Assembly: GCA_028673005.1 (NCBI GenBank)
Contig: CM054113.1
Coordinates: 43,776,117 to 43,840,116, forward strand
From: Tanypteryx hageni
Taxonomy: Eukaryota; Arthropoda; Insecta; Odonata; Petaluridae
Length of the DNA stretch: 64,000 nucleotides
Direction of reading: 5' to 3'
A program made the translations under genes and the position numbers. How positions within the stretch are numbered: position 1 is the stretch's first letter; each line of letters begins with the position of its first letter. Of this stretch, positions 26,929-38,701 are shown one piece after another. The notes beneath the pieces are model-generated. The model was not told the origin of the DNA, did no database searches, and saw only the letters and a list, made by a program, of their open reading frames with translations.

Positions 26929-27724
26929 CAGAGGTTCCCAAACTGTGGTTCGCGAACCCCTAGGGGGTACGCGGAAAAAATCCTTAATGGCGTTTGCACA
27001 GCGTATTTCATTGCATAATTTGTATTAACCATAGTCTGCAGTGACGGGACTGATTCAATTCAAAAAGTATTTGTTTAATGCATTATTTAACATAGGATTG
27101 AGTGTAGAATATATTTAATTTTAATTTTAAGATTTCTTAAATGGAACAACTAAATAGAGATAAGCTTCTACGATTAAATTAACAAAATTAATTTTTATGA
27201 AGAGAGAAATCGAATCTGTGACGAATTTGCGTGAAATTGTTTTTATACTCTGACGCAGAATTTTTCAGGTTTTTCAACGACGAGAAATTGTAACTATAAC
27301 GACAGTCCCAATATCGCCGTATTTACGTGCCCAAGGCTGTCGTTAGTTTGGCTTGATTTTTTGCTTTATTATATAGTATTACAAATGTTTTTGAACAAAT
27401 GATTACTCTATTAAAGCAAAGTGACGATTTTAGTTGCCTAAACTTGAATTCTACGACGCGGTCTCGGACATTATTTTAATGATAAATTTTAAATAATTTT
27501 TAGCGTAATTTACACGAAAAATTGAAGTATATTAATAACATATCTAAAGGTGGATGTTTAAACACGTAAGCACTTCCCTTGTCCGCGTCACTGATATTCA
27601 GGCAAGGAAGACTAATATAATAATATAATATAATTTATAATAATATTAATTTTTATAAGGGGGTTCGCGAGATTTGGATTTTTATGAAAGGGGTTCGCGA
27701 GAAGAAAATGTTTGAGAACCACTG
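26929..27724. mobile_element. Non-autonomous hAT transposon, 796 bp
   Basis: The element begins CAGAGGTTCCCAAAC and ends GTTTGAGAACCACTG. The ends are inverted repeats matching at 13 of 15 positions and are flanked by a perfect 8-bp duplication. CAGNGGTT..CAAAC termini with 8-bp duplications are typical of animal hAT elements. Subterminal GGTTCGCGA motifs occur near both ends (26946-26954 inverted context, 27662-27670, 27692-27700), likely transposase-binding repeats. No transposase frame survives, so it needed an autonomous relative to move. It lies inside the reverse-transcriptase frame of an older LINE copy, giving the relative age of the two insertions. An AT-rich (ATAAT)n patch is present at 27614-27650. 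Confidence 0.93.
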
Positions 27725-27732
27725 GTGTAAAG
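27725..27732. repeat. Target-site duplication of hAT element (right)
   Basis: GTGTAAAG, identical to 26921-26928. Removing the element and one copy rejoins the LINE frame without a shift. Confidence 0.95.
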
Positions 27733-28290
27733 CCATTAGGACAAGTTTCAGAATATAACTAACTAGAAAGCATCATAACGAGAGTGGCAAAACGCACCGA
27801 TAAAATAAGGACTAGAATAGCGAAAGCAAAAGCCGCTTTCAGAAGAAAGACACTTCTATTAAAGGGAAATTTAAAGGAGGATATCAGCAAAAAGTTGATA
27901 AAATGCTATGCACAGTGTATGGCTTTGTATTGGGAAGAAATATGGACGCACCGGAAAAATTATACAAAATAATTGGAAAACATCGAAATTTGGGCATGGA
28001 GAAGAATGCTGAAGGTAAAATACGTAATAGGATGAAAAACGAGGAAGTACTAAGAAGAATAGGAGAGAAGAGAATGATTATATACACTGTAAGAAAGAGG
28101 AAGACGAACTAGATTGGATATTATCTGAGGAGACAGACCATGATAAAGACGTGTTAGAAGGAAAACTGGAAGGGAAATGACGGATGCAGGAAAATTGATA
28201 GACCAATTGAGATGGAATGAGAGCTATGAAGACATGAATAGGGCTGCGGAAAATAGGAGTATATGGAGAACTAGGTTTAATCAAAAATAA
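27733..28290 (+). pseudogene. LINE reverse-transcriptase ORF, C-terminal relic
   Basis: Continuing from 26928 the frame reads KPLGQVSEYN, then a stop where the family usually has Y/L-G, then RTRIAKAKAAFRRKTLLLKG. KCYAQCMALYWEEIWT follows (family form: KCYVWSVALYGAETWT). Later blocks NEEVLRRIGEKR (from about 28038), IGYYLRRQTMIKT (from about 28111, with TAG where W is expected) and YEDMNRAAENRSIWRT (28227-28274) follow in order. The ORF ends at a TAA at 28288-28290. The order and spacing match the thumb and C-terminal region of arthropod non-LTR 'endonuclease-reverse transcriptase' proteins. Several stops and frameshifts show it is long dead. The clade was not determined. Confidence 0.83.
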
Positions 28291-28335
28291 TCACGGACCT
28301 GTCTAAGGACAAACTACCTATGATGATAATATTTA
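28291..28335 (+). repeat. LINE 3' untranslated end with ATGATGATA tail
   Basis: Directly after the stop codon comes ACGGACCTGTCTAAGGACAA and then CTATGATGATAAT. A very short 3' UTR ending in an ATG/TGATGA-like tail is characteristic of some non-LTR retrotransposons with this ORF C-terminus. The tail marks the 3' end of the insertion near 28330. Confidence 0.6.
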
Positions 28336-29084
28336 AATCAACAATTAATGTCAGATGTCAAAAAGAAATATCACGCAAATAATAAAAAGTCGGTACTGCT
28401 GTTCGCGCAGGTTAAAAGCAACGTAGATAACCGAAGGAAAATTATCAGGTGTGTGTAATTTTGGACAAAAACAATCATTTTTGCATGGTGGTTTTTTGCA
28501 TCACTTAAAGATTAGTGAAATATAATTAATCCGACATCGACTTCCCTCGACTGTTCGTAGAACGGGAATTTCCCTAGTATTAAATTAATAGGCCTTCATT
28601 TGTTCCAACCTGACAATTTTCAATACGCCTACAAGATAATGATCACAGGGATTTTTGAGTGAATCGTGAATATCATGCTAACATTTAATATAGAAAATGA
28701 GACGAATTGCAACGTATATAATGAATGCCACGCAGCGTAATAACAACCTCGTATCCTTCCATACTGAATGCGTGTGAACGTGAAATCCAGACTCCAGCTT
28801 TTTGAGAGAAGAGTGAAGGGGACACGCCTCGGTAAATCCGTCGAGACGGAATGAGACTCCAAGAGGGAAAATAACTAATGGAATCACTGAGGAGGAGAAA
28901 GAGATTAAGATTTGCGCTCTCATTCCATCCGTCCAGAACGGGAGATAAAAATAAATATTTACTTTCTTCACTGAGGCTAACGAAAAGACATATTTTCCCG
29001 TGAATTGGTCTCCTCTGAAATATCCGACGGAAAATTAATTCAAGAACCGTAAATGCGATTAGGTCGCTCCACTTCCGCGTGGCC

Positions 29085-29086
<2 letters not shown>
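28336..29086. other. Non-coding DNA, nothing recognised
   Basis: Three overlapping minus-strand frames (up to 133 codons, 28685-29086) have no recognisable domain and are not supported as genes. Confidence 0.45.

Positions 29087-29142
<56 letters not shown>
29087..29142. repeat. (TA)n microsatellite, 56 bp
   Basis: Pure TA alternation. Open frames across it translate as Ile-Tyr repeats on both strands. Confidence 0.97.
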
Positions 29143-29146
<4 letters not shown>

Positions 29147-30109
29147 GTTTGCTGCTAGTTTGGTCTTGGGAAGAGATTAATTCGGGGGATGAATGGGCAC
29201 TTTCTACGCGCGTGTTACGATCAAAATTAAACGCAATAAATTGAGCGTCCACCATCGGTCTAGACGAGATTTTGGTCGTGTTTATATTCTGAGTGATCGA
29301 TATCCGGGTTAATTTCCCGTGACTTTTTGGACCTGAGTTTTACCATCTGTTTAAAACTCGTTCATTATCTTCGGGAATTTTTCTTCTGGGTCAAACAACC
29401 ATTTCGGCGAAAAGTCGATTTACTGTTACATTGACTTGATTGAACTTCCAAAGATTTCATCGATAGGTCTTTTGAAAATATCATGTTCTCGCATATGTTT
29501 TCTCGTCGTAGAGTTCTAAGTTCATGGTTGATTTTTGTTGTTACTACGTTTGTATTAAAAAGATTACGTATACATTGTAAGTTACAGAAGTTATTCATAA
29601 GAGAATGTTTAAATAATACGTTATGATATTTCTTTAAAACGAACAGTAATGCAAAATACCTTCAATTTTTTCCGGATAATTAGAAATAATTTACGAATAT
29701 TCAAAACAGTAATAAAATACAAACAAATTTTACACCTTAGAGAATAGGATAGTATGTTTCCAACGATAAAAGTAGTTTTATGTTAGAAATACTGCCTGTA
29801 AATTTGGTCGAGAGATGTTTTAGCCTGTCTAAATTTCCGATGCTAGGTTATAGACTTGACTGTATTCACACCTTCTTGTGGTTGGTGCGCTCATGTTAAA
29901 ATATCGTTGTTTATAAGCAAGCAAAAATATAAAGAAAATGTTACAACGAACCAAATAATGAAATTTTGGGGCTGTAGTTAAAATGAACGTGATAGAAGAA
30001 GGTTAATTTTCTACATTGCAAATTATAATTTCAGCTTTTAAACCAAATACTTTACCCGCCAAGGGAGTAATATCACTATATATCGACGACTCTTACAGAG
30101 GAGGAGGAT
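29143..30109. other. AT-rich non-coding DNA
   Basis: No gene or repeat recognised. Confidence 0.45.
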
Positions 30110-30930
30110 ATAACATATAGGAGGATACTAATGTCCAGCCCAAACTACAAGAGCTAGAGAGCTGAAAGTTTTAGTTTTTGTAGATATGATGGAGAAACTT
30201 TCAGATAAATGAGACTTCTTACCTAAGTGACATGAGTTCGACTCCAGAAATTCCGAAAGTTGCGTTTTTTCCCATAAGAAAAGCATTGCGCCATTTTTGT
30301 AAATTAATTATAGGCACATGCCGGTAAGCTAGACAAATTTTCAGTGTTGCTAGATGGCCGCAATATCTATTAGGAATTACTGTCACTTTTGCTTACAGTG
30401 TCTTGGGTTAAACTCCAGAGACCCCGGAATATCTCCCATAAGTTAGCATGGGAAAACGCAATCCAGTGTGTAGACCAATCTAATAAGTTTAGGAAGCTGA
30501 AATTTTGCAAGATTATAGGACTTTTCTCATAACCAACTATAAAAATCGAAAATTTAAAAATTGTAAATTTTAGGGGTTGTTTTAACCCCATTTGAACATT
30601 AAAGTTTAATAATTTTTTAGGTACTACGGGATAAGCTAGGAAGCTGCGATTTTCAAATCATTTACAGAACAGTGCATTTGCACAAGTAAACTTTTCAATC
30701 TCTCCATATATATATTGCGGCAACCGTTAAAAATGTTTAAATTTTAAACAATTAGAAAAATATTATTTTACTTCTAGAAGTGCTACAACTTTAAAATTTG
30801 GCTCAAATGTGTAGTATTAGTACCACATAATGGAGAAAGTGTAAAATGTTTAAAATGGCAACATTTGGGGATTGTTTTAAACTATTATTTTTACATGTGG
30901 GAAAAATGAAAATCGCTGCGGAGGTGAAAT
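30110..30930 (+). repeat. Degenerate modular repeat block
   Basis: The same phrases recur in diverged form. 'AAGCT(A)GGAAGCTG(A/C)(A/G)ATTTT' occurs near 30490-30507 and 30633-30650, with a weaker AGAGAGCTGAAAGTTTTAG at 30156-30174. 'GAGTTCGACTCCAGA' (30234) parallels 'GGGTTAAACTCCAGA' (30405). 'TAGGGGTTGTTTTAACCCC' (30571) parallels 'TGGGGATTGTTTTAAAC' (30866). This suggests two or three old copies of a module of a few hundred bases. No coding frame or mobile-element end was identified. Confidence 0.45.
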
Positions 30931-32775
30931 CTTTAGAATTAATAGAATATTTGTAATGATGAAATATCTGTCTTAAAAATTAATGTTTTTTCTAGGTGAG
31001 ATGAAATGCTTGCAGTATGCAAGCACCTTCTACTAGTATAAAATAAAGAAGAGTAAGGAATAAAAATTAATCTCACGATAGTTAAAAAAAACGCGTTTTC
31101 CAAAGGAGATATATGTAATTCATAAGTCATCTTTAACAGTTATAAAATATCATATTCTGCACGGTTTATAAAGGCTGCATACACAACTGAAACAGTAATT
31201 ATTTCAGCAATCGTATTTAACGCAAAATAAATACATTTAATGAAATTATTAACTTGACTAAAGCCTATGAAGAAAGGAATATTATTCAGGCGCCGCTACT
31301 TTTCTTCCGTCGGAAATACAAACAAGCCAATTAATAATATGATGAATCATTATTCAATTGCAATTTTGAGTAAAGATGTTGCCCTTTGTGAGATGATGCG
31401 GTAAGATAGAGAAACAGAGGTGGGGCGGAATTTGGAGTAGAAGGTACTTTGCCTGTGATCACCAGGGAGGAGAGATCTACTGATTACTATCTTTATTAAC
31501 CCATATTCTGTTATCTTTCACTCTTTCTCTCACATCTTTAAGATTTAAGTAGTATTTTATTCGTTTATCTCGATTTGAGGTACATATTTAAACTTAAACA
31601 TATATTTAGTATTGCATTACGGAGGATTAAATGTAAGAACAGTCTCAATTTATCACATATAACAACCTTTGTCAGGTTTGTTTGATTATTTCTTTCTCTC
31701 TTTCTCTCCCTCTCCATATTTATATCCCTCTCTTTCGTCGTTATTTCACTCATCCAACTGTCTCAACGTTCTACCACTTGAATGAACCATTCTAAAATTT
31801 AACGATGAATTACCCTTCAAATCTGACCTTTCTCCTACTTTTTCGCACTATCTCAATCTCTGTACATTTTTCACAGATCTTTTACTATCCATTACTAAAT
31901 ATCCCTTGCGCGGTTCTTAGTCGTTCGCATATATTTTTATTGAATCATATAGTCCCTACTATTTGTCTCCATTCTCTGCCTTCTATCATCTTTCCCTTTT
32001 TAATTCTCGAGCTTCGAGCATCTTTCCTCTAGTCTTGTTTAACCTCTCATGCGCCTATTAGGGAATATACTTTCCATTGGAAATGATTGATCACACTTGA
32101 TTCAGTGTTGTCGACAATATTTTCTTTTTCATTAGGCACTTGTTACGTATACACTAAGTGGTCGAACGAAAGAGGATGACTCTACAGCTCGATCACCTTC
32201 ACAAATCTTCGATCTTGTCATACTGCGAGAGGAACAAGGACGTTGAGACATCTCTGCTAGACATGCGTTTCCTCCTTGACTCGTTTTTGTGTAGCATTCT
32301 CTCTCTTTTCTTCTGTCCATATTTGTCTAAAATTGCATCTTCACTACTGTGGCAGTTGACACGTACGTTGCTAAAATTGATTCGCGAGGTATTTTGACTT
32401 AATCGCCTCGCAATCGGCCCTCAGTGAGTTTTGTCAATGGTCAGTGCACTTTTATGATAGAAATGACAATTACGTGCCGGAAAAGTCATTCATCGAAAGA
32501 CATGATAACATTTATTATTATACTTCTTTCCGGTTTATTTTTTAAATTTAATATATTTTTCCGCACAAGTCATTCCAATATATTAACATTGAATAAAAAG
32601 TTATTTGGCGTGAAATGTTTTTCTAAAATTAGCATACTGGGGATAAACTCCCAAAAGTCATTGGTATCTCTTCAAAAAGTGAATGGTGAGTGGACACATA
32701 AGACGACAACGAATATTAATCCCATTTCAAACAAAACACGAACGATTTGGTGCTTATATTCATATCTTACTTCCA
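30931..32775. other. Non-coding DNA, nothing firm
   Basis: No gene recognised. A short CT-rich patch occurs at 31688-31735, and all open frames are under 80 codons without domains. Confidence 0.45.
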
Positions 32776-32934
32776 TACTTAGTCTAGGTAGAGAGGTAAT
32801 TATCCTCCCAATGAGAGGGTCGAGGGTTCGAATTCTTCCGTAGTAATGGTCTTATGTTGTCATTGATATTCTCATTGTAAAACGCCGTTAATCTCTGTTT
32901 ATGAGCTACTTAAATAAATAAATACGCCCTCCTC
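32776..32934 (+). repeat. tRNA-derived SINE, copy 1
   Basis: A pol III A box (TAGTCTAGGTAG, 32780-32791) lies 45 bases before a B box (GGTTCGAATTC, 32825-32835). Between them CCTC-CCAATGA-GAGG forms an anticodon-like arm with a 7-base loop. The B box sits in a T-arm-like stem with loop TTCGAAT. An unrelated body follows, containing GTTTATGAGCTA (32897-32908), and a tail of AAATAAATAAATA. It cannot be a tRNA gene because the acceptor stem does not close and the body and tail follow. The same layout and 12-base GTTTATGAGCTA recur at 57169-57309, which supports a family. Confidence 0.72.
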
Positions 32935-35900
32935 GACCTTCGCCATCTCTTTGTGTTCGTGCGCACATTAAATCTCCAGATTTTTACTAGCGTTTTTAAC
33001 AATGTAGTACGTTCCTCTCCATCTGGTTATCCTTTGATTTTCATCTCGCATGATCCATGGAAAACCGGATAAACTCGTACGGAACCGCCTCAAAAGGGCA
33101 ATACCCTTAAGTTTTCAATTTGAACCCTTAGAGGAGCCCACGGAAAACGGGCGATGGAAGAAGAGAGAGAGAGATGGGGGGGGGGGAAGAGAAAAGAGCA
33201 TTAAGGCTCTTAGAGACGAATTCAGAAAAATGACTGGAGAGAAGTGATTTAGAACAATCCCTCTTACGAGAAATCGAGAACATTTAACTTTTCCACGAAA
33301 TACGAAGCGCATATCCTCTTCGGGATTTCAGGTTGAGCGTTTAACGAAATGTATATACGGGAGATCTGACGTCCTTCACGGTCTGTCACGCGTATAAAAC
33401 GTCTCCCACATTTGCAAAAGGATTTATGGGACGGCAAAGGATGATGCGAAAACTCTCCCGAACAAAATATTTGCTCGTGTTGAGTGGATCCTTGGTCAAG
33501 AATCCACTCCATGCGCTCGAATCGTTTTTTTGCGTTTGAGGCCTAGGAAAATGAATGTATTAGAAGAAGAAACGGTGAGCTTTGTGCCAGTTTCAGCATA
33601 TAAAAAAGTTTTATTGGAATTTAGATGATAGATTTAGAATTCGATTCAATGAAACAGTATCTAAGAAGATATGAATCAGCCCTCATTGATCTAAGTTATT
33701 TATTACTTGAGGAAATTTTGCTTTTCCGAATATTTGAAGATTAAATCACTCAAATGAGTAACAGCACTAACTTTGATTAGGGAAGGCTCGACTTTGTGAA
33801 AGTCATTCATAATTATTACACAAAGAAATGAAGAAACTTCGTGTGACGATCTCATTGGATAGAAAAGCTTTCACTCACTATTATTGTTTCATTGAACATT
33901 GAACATCAGCAGATTGCAGTACAGTGATGATGTTGAAGGAAAAACAAAACCTTTGTAGAGAATTAAAGTTTTGTTAGGTAGTGCAATCATTTCACAAATT
34001 CTCTTCATTTCTTTGTCCATTCATTACCATTACCATGGAATAAGTCAGAAGATAAGCGGACTGGTGTGGAGCATATATTTGTAATAATAAGTTTTAATTA
34101 GATGATTGAATCATTATAAATCTCACAACTATTTCAATAAAACTAATTTTTATAGTACATTCTTCTCCATAAAAAAACATCCAAGCTTTTGACTCACGGC
34201 ATTACAAACCCTCTGTTTGGAAGTGATAAACTAGGCCTACATAAAAATATCTTTCAAACCATGGTTTTTTAATGGCGCTGGAGAATATTTTCTGAAATGA
34301 GACCGAATCGAACGGCGTAAAAATGGAAAGGTAACCTGTAATTCTAAGAAAGGAAGAAAGGATGAGTTGGCAGATGGATAAGGGGAGAAGGGGGGAGGAT
34401 ACTGTCTCGGGTGGAGTGACGTAGCTTCATACGCCGTAGACGACCGCATCACCACTTACACGTGAATCTCCCTCCGAATGACCCTGTCCCGAATATAATC
34501 CGCATCGCCTGTCATCCACAACAACGCGTCGATGACAGTGCAGCGCCGATATCAAGCAAAAATCCTCTCTTCTTGGTTGAGGAGATGAGAATCTCGGTGA
34601 GCGTGATCCTCAGAAAGGCGTCGCTAATTTCTCAAAACTTAGACACAAGAGCTATTATTCTCCCGCAAGGCTTACAGAGAGAAATAAAACGACTGACGCC
34701 AACCGTATCGTGAAGACAACTGAAATTTTTGAGATAGAGGACAATTATGAGAGAGAAAAAATAGTACGTCATTGTGCCAAATGAGGACATAACCCCTTCC
34801 TTTTTTAAATGCGGTATCCTTTCTTCAGGTTATGTTTAAGATATAATCTGAAAGCCAGGATAGTGATAATTAATCATATTCGATAAAATCATGATCCGAC
34901 TAAAGGAGAGTGATTTCAACGCCCAAAAAACCATTTTTCAAACGATTTGATTGGTTTGAAGGCCGCGATCATGCGCCAGATAGTATCTTTACGCGATGAA
35001 TAGGCATTTATAAAGAAAAAACTAACAATTTTTATGCACAAATAATACAGTCATCCTATTTTTTTTAACATGTTCTTTTTTGATTCACATTCTTTGCTAT
35101 AACCCCACCCCAATCAAAGTATCTTCTTATGAATTGCCAAGCACGAACCGCAACACGAAGTTTTTCATAAATCACGAAGAAAGTATTGGCCACAAAGGCA
35201 TATTTAACATACAGACTCGCTCGCTATTTTAGTTTGTAAATTCATCTATTTAGTGGCTTTCGAAAATAAACTTGGCCTGCAAATATTTCAATTCGCTATT
35301 TTATTTTCCTTATTCTCTATTATCAGAGATCTTATCTGTTGAATTTAAACTTGAATAACTGCAAGGTATACTGATTCTTTAAATAAAAATGAAAAAATAG
35401 TAAGTTGCAAAAAGTAGCGCACCTCATCTAGAAAAACTGATTATATATGTTTTATTCGAAGATCTCAATGATATTCTTCGTTTGCGGTGCATTCCAAGCA
35501 CTTCTGAAATAGATAACGGCATAAAGTAAAACAGTATAAGATTTTCTAAAAATGTAATTTATCACCTAGCATATTAGGTGCCATCGGTATTTCAGACTCG
35601 ATTCGATTCAATTGTCACTCTTCAGTCATCATTGAGGAAAATTTGTGAAAGGTAAATATAGTTTTCTCGATAATAGAGTTTTTGCATATTTATCTACTGG
35701 AATATTATTTTAATATTCGATGCACAAATAATCGAAGCCTGAAAACTTAACCATGTGTAATGTGAATAAGAATGTAAGTTTTCTGGGAAAAAATCGGATG
35801 AGGTCATTATCGTATCTTCAAGGACCGCTATAGGAAAATAAGTAGCGGACCTTACCGTTTCGCCAATGTCTTCGCAATTTGAATTTCATGAGCTTAAAAA

Positions 35901-37379
35901 TTTGTGCGCATCGGTAAAAATCCGCTCGGAAACGAACAGGCAATTTGTGAGGCATTGACGCAGCGGGTTGCAGCGGCGGTGCATTCGACGCGATCGGAAC
36001 GTGCATAAACTCCAGGATGTCAGAAGTTTGCTACTTCTGTCACCACGCAGTACTGTGACGCAGGCAGAGACAGATCCCCATTGATCGTGCGCGTTAGACA
36101 AACGACGAAGATGCTCTATTGATGGAGCAACCAGCTCCCGAGCGGTCTTTTCCAACCGAACAGGTTGAGGAAGCTCACGCAGTTGGGTTCCACACGTTGA
36201 GTCACTGATGACTAGCGTTCGAGAGCGATAAAATCTCCGAGGAAATAAATTCAACCACGCCGCGCGGCATTTTTTTTAAACGTTAGAGCGAATTAAACAG
36301 CAGAGGATTCCGCTTGGATATTTATTTTTTTCCATCGCTTCAGACAAACTCTGCCGACGTGGAGATTTTTAAGGTTGATAAACAGAAGCCACAATTCAAG
36401 TCGGTTTTGCAACTGATGTTTTGCCACGGCATTTACTTTAATTGAAAATATTGCCGCGGATCGCCTTTCTCTTGACATTTTCTCCTCGCATTACTTTCCT
36501 AGAGAGATTATTTTTCACTCATTTCCGCTATATAAATATTTCGGTTTGCGAGATATTTTGAGATTGTGTTTATTCGGTATAAATGCGGATATCTGACCTT
36601 TCGAGAGAAATTGTATTCATTATCACGAAGGATTAAAGAGTGCAGCTTCAACTGTCGATCATTTATTTACGGCTTTAAATAAAAATATTTAGCAGAATTG
36701 CCTGTTTCCGCTTGTGTTGGCTTCGATGTTGATCATTATCGCCTATTTTTCTTTCATCCGACATTCGCCGACTCCATTAAATAAGCAAATTACTGTGTTT
36801 ACCCATTATATTTCTCTCACATAGGATTGAAACGGAGAACATCTCGCAAGGCATTACGACACTTTCCCCTCAGTATTTCGCCCATCGAAGCGCTTGGAGG
36901 AATTTTCCAGAAAATCCCGTCTTTTCGGCCGCTATGATGCCAATGCGTCGTCCCTCGTATACTCGAAGTTTACGTCACCCTGAGTGAAAAGTCGTGTTCC
37001 GAACACCCTCGAGGCAAGGTAAAGACTTCCGTTTCGGGCGAAAGTTCCCTGAAGCGCATCCACGTTTCGTTCGAACCGCAGTCCCGGTACGAGATTGGTT
37101 GAAGTGCCGATTTTGAAGTGCTATCATAGAGAAGAGGATCGGAATTCGGATGCTGTAGGAGAGAGAGACGGGAAAGTTACCCATTTATCTCATCCCATTC
37201 GCGGCCCAATGAGGCGGGCAGGTCTTCTCACGCGTCCTCCAGCCCCCACCTAAGGGTACAAGGCCGAAGCCTCAGAGGCAGAAGAGTCCTGCCCTCGGGC
37301 AATACCTTCCTTTCCCCTCTCTGCACCCCTCTAAGGGCTCGGATTACTAAATCGGTCGATGATGTGCCTCGCCTGAAGA
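32935..37379. other. Mixed AT-rich and CpG-richer non-coding DNA
   Basis: No gene recognised in 4.4 kb. An 11-base G run lies at 33176-33186 inside a GA-rich patch. CpG-richer patches occur at 33030-33560, 34380-34720, 35880-36270 and 36830-37360. The longest frame (35886-36254, minus, 122 codons) has no domain. Nothing else is supported. Confidence 0.45.
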
Positions 37380-37403
37380 CGCTCTCAGGAAGTGTTCCGG
37401 GAT

Positions 37404-37475
37404 GCGGGGGAGTGGGGGAGGAATGTGTGGGAGGTTGGGAGAGGAGGTGGGGGGGGGGGGGAGAAGAGTGGGATC
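37404..37475 (+). repeat. G-rich tract with 13-base G run
   Basis: Runs GGGGG, GGGGG, GGGAGG and a 13-base G run (37449-37461) occur within 60 bases on the plus strand. This satisfies the usual four-G-run pattern for a G-quadruplex. No gene start is evident beside it. Confidence 0.7.
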
Positions 37476-37983
37476 AGGAGAAGACCTACGTCTCTTCATT
37501 CGGAGGATTTCTTTCTTATCGACGTAATGTCTTTTTCAGAGGTATAGTCCCACTTCTGAATCTCCATCGGGACCTCCTCAGAGAAGAACACAACGGCAAC
37601 AGTGGGAATAGACAAGAGAATCAAAGGAAAGGTCCTTGGAGCCATTTGCTTTTCTCCAGAATACTGTCGCCGAAATATTCGGAATATTTTTTTTTATTTT
37701 TGAGCCTGAGAATGGTGGATTTATTTCGGAATAAGAGATACTATAACCAATTAAAAGGGCAAATTAAGTTCATCGAAACGAAACTCGTTATCTAGGACAA
37801 ACTCAAAATTTACAGTTTTCCGAAAACATTTGCATTAAAGCTCAACTCACTCTGAATATAGACATAATCCTACCTATATTTAGCAGAATTATGTTTTTTC
37901 GTCGAACCTGGGAGATAAAGGTATCCATCATATGTTAAAAAGTGTATCTGCTAATCTTTTTTATCAATAAAAAATGGCATTTT
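37476..37983. other. Non-coding DNA
   Basis: Nothing recognised before the hAT cluster. Confidence 0.4.
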
Positions 37984-37991
37984 GTCTAGAC
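37984..37991. repeat. Left 8-bp target duplication of tandem hAT pair
   Basis: GTCTAGAC, identical to 38694-38701 beyond the second element and 6 of 8 identical to the spacer 38413-38420 (TTCAAGAC). Confidence 0.88.
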
Positions 37992-38412
37992 CAGGGATAA
38001 TCTGCGGCCAACTAAGCAATTTTATGCGGTCTACCGCCAGTGTTTCATAGTATTCAAAACGTTTTTCATTTTTCTTTTGACTTACCTGCCGAATATTATT
38101 TTGCATCAAGCTAAAGCTGTTAAAATATCCAGCGTTAAATTGGGACTCCTTAGTAAATATTTTTAATTCAACCAAGCTCTTTTTAATACTACTTTTGATG
38201 TTTTCTGAAAAATATTTCTAAGATTCAATTCCATCATGATTTCTAAAATTGAAATGTTAATCTTAAAAACTTTATTTCAACTCGATTTTCACTCATATGG
38301 TGTCTAAGAATCTCTAGGTAACTTTCATTTTAATTCAGTCCGCCGGAGCATTGACAATTTCCAATGCGGCCACAAATGCGGCCCACTATGCAGAAAAGGT
38401 TGCCCAGCCCTG
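37992..38412. mobile_element. Non-autonomous hAT element A, 421 bp
   Basis: It starts CAGGGATAATCTGCGGCC and ends GGTTGCCCAGCCCTG, whose reverse complement is CAGGGCTGGGCAACC. Both ends share the CAGGG terminus of hAT elements. There is no coding capacity. Its 3' 20 bases match those of the element at 57989-58180 at 18 of 20 positions. Internal phrases ATTTTATGCGGT and ATCTCTAGGTAACT are also shared, so the two are one family. It is immediately followed, after 8 bases, by element B. Confidence 0.85.
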
Positions 38413-38420
38413 TTCAAGAC
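38413..38420. repeat. 8-base spacer between the two hAT elements
   Basis: TTCAAGAC. It is the length of a hAT target duplication and differs from the flanking GTCTAGAC at two positions, consistent with a mutated middle copy of the same duplication. Confidence 0.7.
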
Positions 38421-38693
38421 CAGTGGTTGGCAACCTTTTTTGATAGCTGGTCGGTCAATCAATGGTTTTTGAAAAATGCGATCGGTCAATTGTAAAATGC
38501 GATTGGTCAATTGAAAAATTTGAATAAAAAGAAAAATCAAACCTGGATGTTTATACTATAAGCTATATTTAGCAATTGAATTACACTTTTATTTTCAAAA
38601 CGTAAACCCTTCTGAACAGGTTTAACTGTGGGCCATCCAAATCGTGATGGCGGATCACTCATTGGCCCGCGGGTAATTGGTTGCCGACCACTG
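38421..38693. mobile_element. Non-autonomous hAT element B, 273 bp
   Basis: Ends are CAGTGGTTGGCAACC and GGTTGCCGACCACTG, inverted repeats over 15 bases with one mismatch. It contains a 21-base direct repeat with the phrase GCGATYGGTCAATTG (starts 38476 and 38497). It encodes no protein. Its left terminus matches the right terminus of element A at 12 of 15 positions, so both could have been recognised by the same or related transposases. Confidence 0.9.
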
Positions 38694-38701
38694 GTCTAGA
38701 C
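38694..38701. repeat. Right 8-bp target duplication of tandem hAT pair
   Basis: GTCTAGAC, identical to 37984-37991. Confidence 0.88.

Noticed and set aside
32776..32860. Possible tRNA gene
   Set aside because: A and B boxes and an anticodon-like loop are present, but the acceptor stem does not close and a SINE body and tail follow.
36990..37100. B-box-like GGTTCGAAC on the minus strand
   Set aside because: Isolated short motif in CpG-rich DNA without other tRNA or SINE features.
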